38,443 bases of DNA from a virus, in IMG/VR virus record IMGVR_UViG_3300031576_000173, positions 1 through 38,443 of that record. The stretch is one strand, 5' to 3'. Numbering within the stretch: position 1 is the stretch's first letter; every line of letters starts with the position of its first letter. The notes beneath the pieces were generated by a model. That model saw only the letters and a program-made list of their open reading frames with translations. It did no database searches and was not told the DNA's origin. The translations under genes and the position numbers were made by a program. Shown one piece after another: positions 15,735 to 24,239 of the stretch.

Positions 15735-18700
15735 TGCCGGCCGCAGTCACAGCAGCCCAGCTCACTCCGATCCCCCGTCTTGGCGGGGGTCTCTCCGATA
15801 AGGCAAAACCCGCCCTCGTTCGTCTTCCCTTCTGGACGGAGATGCAGAATTTCGGATTCCAAGGGGAATCCCTCAAGAAACGATCCGGACATCGATACAT
15901 CACGCGCAAGAAGGCTCGCGCCCCTATGTTCCAGTTCCGCCGGGAAGAGAGGCCGCTTGGGGAGAACCAAGGTCTTACCCTCATGCGGAATGGCCTCACC
16001 ATCACTCCCACCAACGGCTTCTTGAACGCTATGTTCTCAAACACCTGGACCATCGAGATCCTCTTGCACCTCGATAAGCACCCGACCGGGACCAATGTTT
16101 CGGATCTTTTCACCAGCAAAAACGGCAACCCCTCCGCTGGGGTGCTGAATTGGCAGATTCAGGGAATAGGAACGGGAAGCCCCAGAAAGCTCGTGGTTGC
16201 GCATCGCAACGTCTCTGGTACCGTGACAACCCTCACTTCTGCCAGCGATGTCCCGCTAGGCGTCCCGGTAATGATTTCCCTCGTCCACACGATGACGACG
16301 ACTGCCGGAGATACCTTGATTCTCTATTTCGATGGAGTGCTGGAAGCGAGCGACACGGCGATAGCTGGGGCGGACAAGAGGACGTTGAGTATCACGGGGC
16401 AGCCCGGATTTGGGCACGATGACCAGTCGTCCGCTTATAGCTATGGCCTCTTCGGACGGCTGGGCGAGATTCGCTGCTGGTCATTGGCTCGCAGCGCCGC
16501 TCTGATTCTCGCCAATATCCGCCGTCAGCTTTTGCTGACAGATCGGACAGGACTTTTCGCGTACTACCCGATGAACAAGGCCGGAAAGTACGAGATCGAG
16601 GATGAGAGTGGGCACCAGAACAAAATGTTCACAGTTCCCTTCGTGCCGCGATTCACGAACTACGGCCTTGAGCGGTCAGGATATTATTTTGATGGCAGTT
16701 GGTCCAATATTCTGATTCCGGTCACCGGCGGCTTCTGGTCGGAGTTCCTCAAAAACATCCAGGGTGGTACCAACCAGAAGTGGACCATCGAACTCGGGTG
16801 GACGCCGACTCGTTACGCCAATGGCGTCGGGGCCCTGGAAACAATTCTCGACTTCCGCTACACGGCCCTCGTCGCCATCAAGGAAACCGGGGTGCTGGAA
16901 ATCCGATGGTACACGGCAGCGGCGGATGGTTCCTACACGGCAACCAACACGACGATCCCGCTCAATCCCGGCCAGCGGTACATGATCTCTCTCGTCCGCA
17001 CGAACACTCTGGGGACCTGCTACATCGACGGGGCTTCGGATCACACGGTCGTCCTTGCCAGCACCGCGACAGGGCTCGCGTCAGATTCATGGTGCATCGG
17101 GGGCGGCTTCGATCAGACCAATAAGACAACAAGCAACATGGCAGCCGGGTATCTTGACGAGCTGCGTTTCTGGGGGCGTGACATTAGTTCGGCCTCTGTG
17201 GGAGCCAATTTTTCCCACAAGCTCCCCACGCTCTCCTACCGTGAAGAGCCCAGCGGCCAGCACATCGACGGGAAGTTCACCGGGTACAAGAACACTCGCA
17301 TCGTGCGTGGCGGGCCTGGAGCCGATACCACTTTCGACACGACGACGTTCTTGGGCCAGTTCAACAACGACGGCGACGGCAACGCCTTCTCCTTCATGGT
17401 CTTCCTGAAGGACGGGACAGTGCGCCACATCGCCTCGACCACCTCCACGGTGACGACTCTCAGCACCTCTTACAATCCCGGTCTCAACGCGAACAACGGC
17501 TTGGAGGCCGCGTTTACAAAACTGCTTCTTCTGATCGACGGATCCGTGAACACGCTCGATTTCGACGCTTTTCCGCTGGTTCCACGCCTGGCTCGTGTCG
17601 CCGCCAGCTCGGAGGTACCACAAATTCAATATGGCGCCGCAGTCCAATTCGACTCTCGCTCGATTGCCCCGGCTCTTAATCCCAACGGGCGCTTCAATCT
17701 CGCCGTCACCAATGCTGGCATGGCGGCTCCGCTCGATCTCCTGCCGCGCTTTGAGGAGGGCTTCGCCACTGCGACGGAGCAGCCGGTTCTGGGAGAGTTT
17801 TTCTGGAAGCGATCAAACGGGGACCGCTTCCACATCGCAGGAGCTGGGCACTCTCTCTACTGGAACTCGGATCGCTGGAGTCGCTTCCGGCCCTTCTCGG
17901 CGGCGAAAGATCCAAACGGCGCTTCGCTGCTACTGCTCAATAAGTTCGAGAAGCCGGAAGACCAGCGGCCATACCTAACTGATGCCGTTAAAATTCCCCA
18001 TGCCTCCAACAAAGGAATCGACTTTCCGACCGGGGCGACGAGGACGTTCGAGTTCTGGCTGTACCCGTTCGATGTCGGTCCAGGATTTCGCACGGTCCTC
18101 TCCAAGATCAGCGATGCTGGATTTATGGAATACGTCATGGGGGTCATCAATGGTGACCTCGTAATGCAATGGAATAGTGACGGCGGAACCAAGTCGCGGA
18201 TCGTTCGCACTTCCGGTGCGCCCGTCAAGACCCGCCAATGGCAGCACGTTGCCTTCACCGTGACCCAGGATGGAGTCACAGCGGCAATCTATTGGAACGG
18301 AGCGAGCCAACCCCAAACGGTTACGGGAACGGTCGGGACTGCGGATACGACGACGAACGCCCTTTACATCGGCCACGACCCTAATCGCTTCAACCCGGTC
18401 GTCGGGGCTGTGGGTCCCGCGTACTTCGGGCACATCGACGAGCTGCGAATCAGTAAGTCGATTCGCTACTCGGGCGTGACCTTCGACGTTCCAGATGGTC
18501 CCTTCTCGGACGATGCCAACACAGTTGTCCTAATCCATTTCGACGACGCTCAGGATGTGATCGTGACGGATTCCAAGGGGCTCGCCTCACCGGAGACGGT
18601 GAAGGCGCACGGCGAGCTGACCGCAGAGCCATGGATCCCGATCGCCAAGAATCTCGACTCCAACGGCATCACGACTCCCTGGCGGTTCTCGGCGAGCCGT

Positions 18701-20485
18701 GACCGTCTCTTCGCGACAAACGGCGTCAACTTTCCGGTTCGAATCGACCATGGAGGACAGCTCGCCGCGGCAAATCTTGGGTTCACCGTGACGCGCATGG
18801 GGATCAAGGCGCCGGCGGTCGCGTCGACAAAGGTGAGCGAGGCGGCAGGCGGCTTGCTTGCGGCGAGCTCCACCTTCATCACTCGATACACCTATTTCAA
18901 TTCCAGGAAGGGCATCGAGTCGGGTCCGAGCCCGCAGTTGAGCTTTGTGACCGGCGGGTCCGCGGCCGCTGTGAAAATCAGCCTCGTGCCGAGCGATGAC
19001 TCCCAGGTGGACACGATCCGGATTTACCTCTCGCAACCTTTTTTATCTTTCACCTTCCGGATCGCCTCAATTTCGCCAGAGACTCGGGAATTCGAGATCA
19101 ACGTCGATCCGGCGACTGTTGGAGCCGGGGCCGCGCTCGACATCACGAACGGAGAGGCGCCGAAGGCGAAGTTTCTGCTGATCTCTGGTGACCGCTCTTT
19201 CATGGCGAATACTCCTGGGTTTCCCAATTCCTTCGCAGCAAGCCACCCGGACTTCGAGGAGGTCTTCGATCCGCTGGATACCAAGAATCTGAACTCCAGA
19301 TATGGAGAGCCTCTCTCCGGTCTCTCGGCTTCTTACGGCCGGATCTACGCCCATCAACCCCAAACAGTTTTTGCCGCCTCTCCGTCGGCAAAATTTCTCG
19401 ACTTCTCGATCCAGGAAGTCCAGGTCGACCAGGGCGCTCTGGACGGAGGCGCAATGGTGAACGTGGACGGGACGGATTACTTTCGAACCTACCGCTCGAT
19501 CGTCGCCTTCTCTGGATCCCAGAATTCCGACATAGCTCAACCGATCGAATCGAGCTACCGCGGTCGATCCGAGGATCTCACCAATTTCCCGGGATTCGAA
19601 TCTTCCGACACCAATCTCATCGCGTCGATCTTTTGGCCCGGTGCGAACGAGATCTGGTTCACCGGCCGGCGCAGGGGAACCGTGCGGAACGACCTCATCC
19701 TGATCCAGAATCTCACGGCGGAGGCGAAGCCGTGGACGATCTACAAGGGCCCCCAGCTCTCGACCCTCATCGTGGGTGAGGACATCGACGGCAAGAAGGT
19801 GATCTTCGCCGGCACCTATCAAGGATACATCGTCCAGCTCGAGACGGGCCAGATCGATGGCTCGGTGAAACCCAAGCAGACGAATGACGTCAGCCCGGTT
19901 GTCACGGGAGCCGTCCAGGCTGGCAGCACGACGACCTCGATCGTGACCTTGGGCACTCTCGACACGCTGGCGGAAGGACACTCCGGAGTCTTCCTGACCG
20001 TCATCCGCAGAAACGCGGCCGGAGAGATCACCCAGAGCGACCGCAAGCTCATTCTCTCGAACACTTCGACGACGATCACGCTGGAAGACGCGCTCTCTTT
20101 CACTCCGGCCGCTGGCGACACCTGGACGATTGGCGCGATCGAAGCCTTTGCGACGTCAGGTTGGCTCGACATGGATGACCCCGCGCTCTCGAAGAAGTGG
20201 GAATATCTCGATCTTGTGTTCCGCCCGATTACCGGCAGTCTCGAGATCTACTGGAAGGCGAGTGCTGGCTCCGGGCAAACGATCGAGGATGTCTTCACCC
20301 GTTCGACGGCAGCTCGCAAGTCGGCTTCCCTCACCAAGGGATTCACCGAGCAGGTCGTGCTCGACAAGAAGAACCGCGGCAAGCTTCTGCGATTCCAGCT
20401 CTACGAGATCGACAGCGAAGTGAGCCCCGAAATTTACAGCGCCGCGCTGCGATGGGAGCCAGAAACCGTGGGGCACGGAGCCTGA
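15734..20485 (+). CDS. Tail nozzle-like protein with three LamG-like domains
   Basis: The 1583-residue product begins like a podovirus nozzle (T7 gp12 or P22 gp10 type): GGLSDKAKPALVRLPFWTEMQNFGFQGESLKKRSGHRYI. Three concanavalin A/LamG-like jelly-roll domains are inserted at about residues 104-280, 349-497 and 769-938. They are seen from TxTxEILLHLD-like starts and the endings LGEIRCWSLARS, LDELRFWGRDIS and IDELRISKSIRYS. The rest is beta-propeller-like, with GDRSFMANTPGFPNSFAAS near 1153-1171 and SSDTNLIASIFWPGANEIWF near 1290. LamG domains bind glycans, so the protein may both plug the tail and touch the cell surface. Confidence 0.7.
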   Translation: MPAAVTAAQLTPIPRLGGGLSDKAKPALVRLPFWTEMQNFGFQGESLKKRSGHRYITRKKARAPMFQFRREERPLGENQGLTLMRNGLTITPTNGFLNAMFSNTWTIEILLHLDKHPTGTNVSDLFTSKNGNPSAGVLNWQIQGIGTGSPRKLVVAHRNVSGTVTTLTSASDVPLGVPVMISLVHTMTTTAGDTLILYFDGVLEASDTAIAGADKRTLSITGQPGFGHDDQSSAYSYGLFGRLGEIRCWSLARSAALILANIRRQLLLTDRTGLFAYYPMNKAGKYEIEDESGHQNKMFTVPFVPRFTNYGLERSGYYFDGSWSNILIPVTGGFWSEFLKNIQGGTNQKWTIELGWTPTRYANGVGALETILDFRYTALVAIKETGVLEIRWYTAAADGSYTATNTTIPLNPGQRYMISLVRTNTLGTCYIDGASDHTVVLASTATGLASDSWCIGGGFDQTNKTTSNMAAGYLDELRFWGRDISSASVGANFSHKLPTLSYREEPSGQHIDGKFTGYKNTRIVRGGPGADTTFDTTTFLGQFNNDGDGNAFSFMVFLKDGTVRHIASTTSTVTTLSTSYNPGLNANNGLEAAFTKLLLLIDGSVNTLDFDAFPLVPRLARVAASSEVPQIQYGAAVQFDSRSIAPALNPNGRFNLAVTNAGMAAPLDLLPRFEEGFATATEQPVLGEFFWKRSNGDRFHIAGAGHSLYWNSDRWSRFRPFSAAKDPNGASLLLLNKFEKPEDQRPYLTDAVKIPHASNKGIDFPTGATRTFEFWLYPFDVGPGFRTVLSKISDAGFMEYVMGVINGDLVMQWNSDGGTKSRIVRTSGAPVKTRQWQHVAFTVTQDGVTAAIYWNGASQPQTVTGTVGTADTTTNALYIGHDPNRFNPVVGAVGPAYFGHIDELRISKSIRYSGVTFDVPDGPFSDDANTVVLIHFDDAQDVIVTDSKGLASPETVKAHGELTAEPWIPIAKNLDSNGITTPWRFSASRDRLFATNGVNFPVRIDHGGQLAAANLGFTVTRMGIKAPAVASTKVSEAAGGLLAASSTFITRYTYFNSRKGIESGPSPQLSFVTGGSAAAVKISLVPSDDSQVDTIRIYLSQPFLSFTFRIASISPETREFEINVDPATVGAGAALDITNGEAPKAKFLLISGDRSFMANTPGFPNSFAASHPDFEEVFDPLDTKNLNSRYGEPLSGLSASYGRIYAHQPQTVFAASPSAKFLDFSIQEVQVDQGALDGGAMVNVDGTDYFRTYRSIVAFSGSQNSDIAQPIESSYRGRSEDLTNFPGFESSDTNLIASIFWPGANEIWFTGRRRGTVRNDLILIQNLTAEAKPWTIYKGPQLSTLIVGEDIDGKKVIFAGTYQGYIVQLETGQIDGSVKPKQTNDVSPVVTGAVQAGSTTTSIVTLGTLDTLAEGHSGVFLTVIRRNAAGEITQSDRKLILSNTSTTITLEDALSFTPAAGDTWTIGAIEAFATSGWLDMDDPALSKKWEYLDLVFRPITGSLEIYWKASAGSGQTIEDVFTRSTAARKSASLTKGFTEQVVLDKKNRGKLLRFQLYEIDSEVSPEIYSAALRWEPETVGHGA

Positions 20486-20486
20486 C

Positions 20487-21377
20487 ATGCCGCACAGTCG
20501 GGGGCCTTTTTTCACCGGCGGGCCGTTGAGCTCGGGTGGCGCGGTCGCTGCGGGCACGGCTCCGCCGGCAGACCCGCTTGCCGAATTCGTAAAGATCAAG
20601 GATTACCAGGCGGCGCTGGCGGGAATCAACACGCGCCTCACCGCCCACGACAACCAGATCAACACCATTCAGATCGATCTCCAGAATCTCAACGCCCGAG
20701 TGAAGAAGCTCGAGGACAAGGTGGGGATCGGTCTTCCTACCTACTCGACAGCCAGAACCGTCCTGCGACTGCGCCAGCTCCAAGATGCCGGAGTCCGCAC
20801 GAACTTCCTCGAAGTGCTTCAAAAAGACGAGATCCCCGACGCACAGGGAAACGCGATCCTTCGGGAGATGGACACGCAGTACATCGAGTTCCGACTCTCT
20901 CCCGGCGAGACGTTGATCTTCAAAAACCGGGAGGCGCTGGCGGAAGTCGTCATCCAGCAGGTTCCTCATCTGCTGAAGCGAGTGCCATTCGGCTTCATCC
21001 CTATCATGTGCCGAGTGCAAATTCAGGGCGACTCGAGCGGGGGAAGCGGGAATGGAACCGAGTTCGGATCGGACACTTGGATCGGAATCCCGCTGTGGCA
21101 TTATCCCCACTTCTTTTCGGCGACAGGGGCGGCGGATGAACCCTCGCCAGTCATCACCGGCTTCAATGCCGAGACCGAAGAGAGGAGCGCCGTCTCCTCG
21201 CCTCAGACCTTTGCGTGGGATGCCGGCGTCGTGCACATCGCGATGTCGTTCTGGCCCAACCGGACGATTATGACCAAAACCAACTACGATCTGCAGACGA
21301 CTCCATACCTCTGGGATCTGGGCGGATGGGAGAACGTGACCATAAAACAACTCTACGGTAGGATCCTGTTGTTCTAG
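20487..21377 (+). CDS. Fibre-like protein with N-terminal coiled coil
   Basis: The 296-residue product has a Gly-rich start, a heptad coiled coil at about 42-76 (INTRLTAHDNQINTIQIDLQ), and then a beta-rich globular part ending at LYGRILLF. A trimeric coiled coil feeding a beta head is a common short-fibre plan. It follows the nozzle gene with one intervening base. The receptor role is inferred. No sequence family is recognised. Confidence 0.5.
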   Translation: MPHSRGPFFTGGPLSSGGAVAAGTAPPADPLAEFVKIKDYQAALAGINTRLTAHDNQINTIQIDLQNLNARVKKLEDKVGIGLPTYSTARTVLRLRQLQDAGVRTNFLEVLQKDEIPDAQGNAILREMDTQYIEFRLSPGETLIFKNREALAEVVIQQVPHLLKRVPFGFIPIMCRVQIQGDSSGGSGNGTEFGSDTWIGIPLWHYPHFFSATGAADEPSPVITGFNAETEERSAVSSPQTFAWDAGVVHIAMSFWPNRTIMTKTNYDLQTTPYLWDLGGWENVTIKQLYGRILLF

Positions 21378-21387
21378 GGAGGTGACC

Positions 21388-21843
21388 ATGCCTGACGGTG
21401 AGATGGAAGGTGGACCGGCGGACGCTGCGCCTCAGCCTGGAAGAGGGCGAAGATCTGGCGGCAGGCGTCGTGCCGGACGGCGAATCATCAAGAGAGCCAG
21501 AGGCGCCATGGAGGGGGCGTCTCCTGAGCGCAAGCGGGCGATTGGAGGGTTCGCTAGGAACCTCCTCAAGAGAGGGCGCGGTCGCGGTGGCGCCGGGATG
21601 CTTGGCGGGCTGATGGGGATGATGAGAGGAGCTGGACAGTTCGGCCAGCAAGCGCCGGGAGCTGAGGAGGGAGCACCCGGGATGATGGGAGGACCGCCGA
21701 CCCTGGTGCCCCAACCCCCTCAGGCCCCCAATCCCTACAGCCAAGGGCCCCAAATGGGCAACGTCGCGATGCAGCCCGGGATGTTCAACCCTTTCAGCAA
21801 CCAACCGCTCGGCCAACAGCCGCCTCAGCAGTACGGAGGGTGA
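21388..21843 (+). CDS. Basic Gly/Arg-rich internal virion candidate
   Basis: The 151-residue product begins at ATG 21388, with AGGGAGG at 21376-21382. A GTG two codons earlier overlaps the SD site and is rejected. Residues 16-40 are dense in Arg and Gly (RGRRSGGRRRAGRRIIKRAR), residues 60-82 are Gly and Met-rich and hydrophobic, and the end is Pro and Gln-rich. The layout fits a DNA- or membrane-binding protein packed in the head. It is the first of five genes of similar style that lead to the giant protein. Confidence 0.5.
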   Translation: MPDGEMEGGPADAAPQPGRGRRSGGRRRAGRRIIKRARGAMEGASPERKRAIGGFARNLLKRGRGRGGAGMLGGLMGMMRGAGQFGQQAPGAEEGAPGMMGGPPTLVPQPPQAPNPYSQGPQMGNVAMQPGMFNPFSNQPLGQQPPQQYGG

Positions 21844-21846
21844 GCC

Positions 21847-22257
21847 ATGGGCAAGTGGAAAAAGCGTCTCAAGAGGATCGGGAAAAGCGTCAAAAAGGTC
21901 GCGAAGTTTGCCGCCAAGGCGAGCCCGACGGGCGCTCTTGTTGGAGCGGCGAAGGTCTTCAAGCGCAAGAAGCGTGGCGCTGCCGGTCCCGCCGAAGCTG
22001 CGGCACCGGGCCCGGCCGAGCCGGAAGTCCCCGGATTTCAGGCTCCCGATTGGGGTTCGATGTACGGATACCCTTCTCCAGGCGCCTTCGGGCAGCCTCC
22101 GGGAGGTGGAATGAACCAGCAGGGACAGATGGCAGGAGTCCTGGGGTTCGGCGGTCAGCTCTATCCGAGCACTCCACAGCAACCGGCCCAGCAACAGCAA
22201 CCGAGTCCGTTCGAGCCGCCCCCGACGTACCAAACAGGCTTCAATCCCTATGCTTAG
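21847..22257 (+). CDS. Virion protein candidate with cecropin-like N-terminus
   Basis: The 136-residue product opens with a cationic amphipathic helix (MGKWKKRLKRIGKSVKKVAK), a short S-P-T-G hinge, a hydrophobic stretch (GALVGAAKVF) and a KRKKR end. This plan of Lys-rich helix, hinge and apolar helix is that of cecropin-type membrane-active peptides. The remainder is Pro, Gln and Gly-rich and probably disordered. GGAGG precedes the ATG. Membrane insertion during DNA ejection is a reasonable guess. Binding to packaged DNA is the main alternative. Confidence 0.55.
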   Translation: MGKWKKRLKRIGKSVKKVAKFAAKASPTGALVGAAKVFKRKKRGAAGPAEAAAPGPAEPEVPGFQAPDWGSMYGYPSPGAFGQPPGGGMNQQGQMAGVLGFGGQLYPSTPQQPAQQQQPSPFEPPPTYQTGFNPYA

Positions 22258-22271
22258 GGAGTGAATAAATC

Positions 22272-23003
22272 ATGGTCGCCGCTGTTCCCGACCTCGGTCC
22301 TTACGGTTGGATGCTTCAGCAGGGCCTCGCGGATCCTTCTCTCGCGGCCGCTGCCGGTGGAAGCTACGCTCCGCTTGCCGCGGGCCCCGAGATGTATCAG
22401 ATGTCAGCCGCCGCCAATCCCTACCTTCACCTCGCAAGTATGGCTCCGGCGGTTTTCCGCGGCGCTCAAACCTCTAGAGAGAATCTCAGGGCCTCTCTCG
22501 CTCGAGGCGGGATGAGCGGCAGTCCCGCCGCAGCTCGGGCGGAGCGGGAAATTCAGGAAGGGCAAACTGGCGGCTTGATCGACGCCATGCGCCAGGCGCA
22601 GCTCGGCGCTTCCGAGCAGGCGGGCAGAACCTTCGAGGCTCGCAAAGGACTGATCAGCTCGGAGCTCGACCGCCTCATGAATCTCGCCGGGTATCGACAG
22701 GGTGTTCGTGAGCGCGTTGGAATGACGTCGATCCAGGCGCAGGAGGCAGCTCGTCAGGCTCATCGAGAGCGCAAGAGAAAGAGCCGCGGCGCCGCGATGG
22801 GAGCACTCGGGACACTTGGAGGGATGGGACTGGCTGCCCTCTTCCCGCCGGCCGGACTCGCCATGGCGGCGGGCGGCGCCATGTCTGGAGCCAAAGGTCC
22901 GACAAGTCCCTACGGATATTCCACTCCTACAGTCAGCACCTCCATGCCTGGTGGCGGGTACGGCGGCAGGTATTACGGGTACCAAGGACCTCCTCCGGGG
23001 TGA
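22272..23003 (+). CDS. Internal virion protein candidate with Gly-rich membrane segment
   Basis: The 243-residue product has Ala-rich helices at 75-170 (REIQEGQTGGLIDAMRQAQL), a basic patch (HRERKRKSRG), then a Gly/Ala hydrophobic segment at about 174-205 (MGALGTLGGMGLAALFPPAG) and a Gly-Tyr-rich tail. Size and layout recall T7 gp14, which inserts into the outer membrane during ejection, but there is no clear sequence match. AGGGAG lies about 10 bases before the ATG. Confidence 0.55.
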   Translation: MVAAVPDLGPYGWMLQQGLADPSLAAAAGGSYAPLAAGPEMYQMSAAANPYLHLASMAPAVFRGAQTSRENLRASLARGGMSGSPAAARAEREIQEGQTGGLIDAMRQAQLGASEQAGRTFEARKGLISSELDRLMNLAGYRQGVRERVGMTSIQAQEAARQAHRERKRKSRGAAMGALGTLGGMGLAALFPPAGLAMAAGGAMSGAKGPTSPYGYSTPTVSTSMPGGGYGGRYYGYQGPPPG

Positions 23004-23006
23004 TTG

Positions 23007-24239
23007 ATGCCGAGCGGCGCTTTTTATGAGGGTCTTGCGGGCCTTGTGGGGGGCGGCATTGGGGGCTTCCAAGGCATGCGCGGCATGCAAATGGAGAGCG
23101 AGAAGATCGCCCAGTCCGCCAGGGAAGCCGAGAACCTCAACCAGTACAGGCTCTCGACACTCGCGATCAACCGCGAGCAGCTCCAGCAGACCGCCGATTA
23201 CCACCGAGGACTTCTCGAGCACAACAAGGATATCCGCCAGATGACCCGCGACGACCAGAAGGAGAGAGCTGGTCGCGAGGCTCGCGAGCTCGATCTGCGC
23301 TTTGGGCGCGGGAAGATGAACGAGAAAATGGATAGCGGCATGCTTGGGCAGTATGTCCCCCAAGGCATCGCTGATCTCATGACTCCCACTTACGGCGAAG
23401 CCGCCGAGCAGGGAATCATCGGCACGGATGAAATCCCAGGTATCGGATTGGAATGGGCCCAGCACTTGGAATCTGTGCGGCACAACCGTGAGGCCGAGGA
23501 AACCGCGAAGATCTCCAAAGGACTCGCCACGCCGGCGGAGATCGAGAGGATCCGCCGCAGGATGGTGGCGCTCGAGGGGATTCGCGGTCTTTTGCCGGAG
23601 ATTGGAGCTCAGTATCCTGGATCGATCGCGCCTGCTGGCCCAGGCCTGATCGGAGTCGGCGGAGTGTCGAGACCTCCATTCGAGCCGGGCACCGAGATGG
23701 GTCTGCCGCCGATGGATCTCACCGGGATCCTGGAGACGCTGCAGGAAACGCGAGACATCGAATCTCTCAGCCCAGAGCAGCAGCAGCTCGCTTACAAAGT
23801 CCGCGGGCTCGGCATTCCCAAGGGCGGTTTTTACGACGTCGTTCGCATGATCCAAGGCAGAACGCAGAGTCCAACCCACACGAATGCTCCTGGCAGCTCC
23901 TCGATGAGGGCCGGAGGTCCGGAAGCTCAAGGGCCTGGAATCTACGGCGAGGGGATGCAGGAAGGGCAGGCGATCGACCTCTTCGGACAGGCGACCGAGA
24001 AGTTCGGCGCAGGTCAGCTCGAAGAGTTTACTCCCGATGAGATGAACGCGATCGAGCACATCCTGACCTACTTCCCTCCCGATTCTCGTGAAGCGAAACT
24101 TGCGAGGAAGCTGATCGGGCAGATGGAATCCTACTTCAACAGCCCGGCCTTCCAGGAAGGCTGGATGTATCGCAATCCCCAGGGCCAGAAGGTCGAAAGC
24201 CCCTACGGTCCCATGATGAAAATCGGCGGGGGGATATGA
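23007..24239 (+). CDS. Internal virion protein candidate
   Basis: The 410-residue product starts at ATG 23007. An in-frame TTG one codon earlier is less likely. It has a Gly-rich hydrophobic start (LAGLVGGGIGGFQGMRGMQM), a long charged coiled-coil-like helix at about 30-105, and a loosely structured remainder with a helical C-terminal region (DEMNAIEHILTYFPPDSREA). The stop overlaps the start of the giant gene. It likely belongs to the ejected set with its neighbours. No family is recognised. Confidence 0.55.
   Translation: MPSGAFYEGLAGLVGGGIGGFQGMRGMQMESEKIAQSAREAENLNQYRLSTLAINREQLQQTADYHRGLLEHNKDIRQMTRDDQKERAGREARELDLRFGRGKMNEKMDSGMLGQYVPQGIADLMTPTYGEAAEQGIIGTDEIPGIGLEWAQHLESVRHNREAEETAKISKGLATPAEIERIRRRMVALEGIRGLLPEIGAQYPGSIAPAGPGLIGVGGVSRPPFEPGTEMGLPPMDLTGILETLQETRDIESLSPEQQQLAYKVRGLGIPKGGFYDVVRMIQGRTQSPTHTNAPGSSSMRAGGPEAQGPGIYGEGMQEGQAIDLFGQATEKFGAGQLEEFTPDEMNAIEHILTYFPPDSREAKLARKLIGQMESYFNSPAFQEGWMYRNPQGQKVESPYGPMMKIGGGI

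Noticed and set aside
21382-21387. GTG start two codons before ATG 21388
   Set aside because: The GTG lies within the SD sequence AGGGAGG, so the ATG downstream is the proper start.
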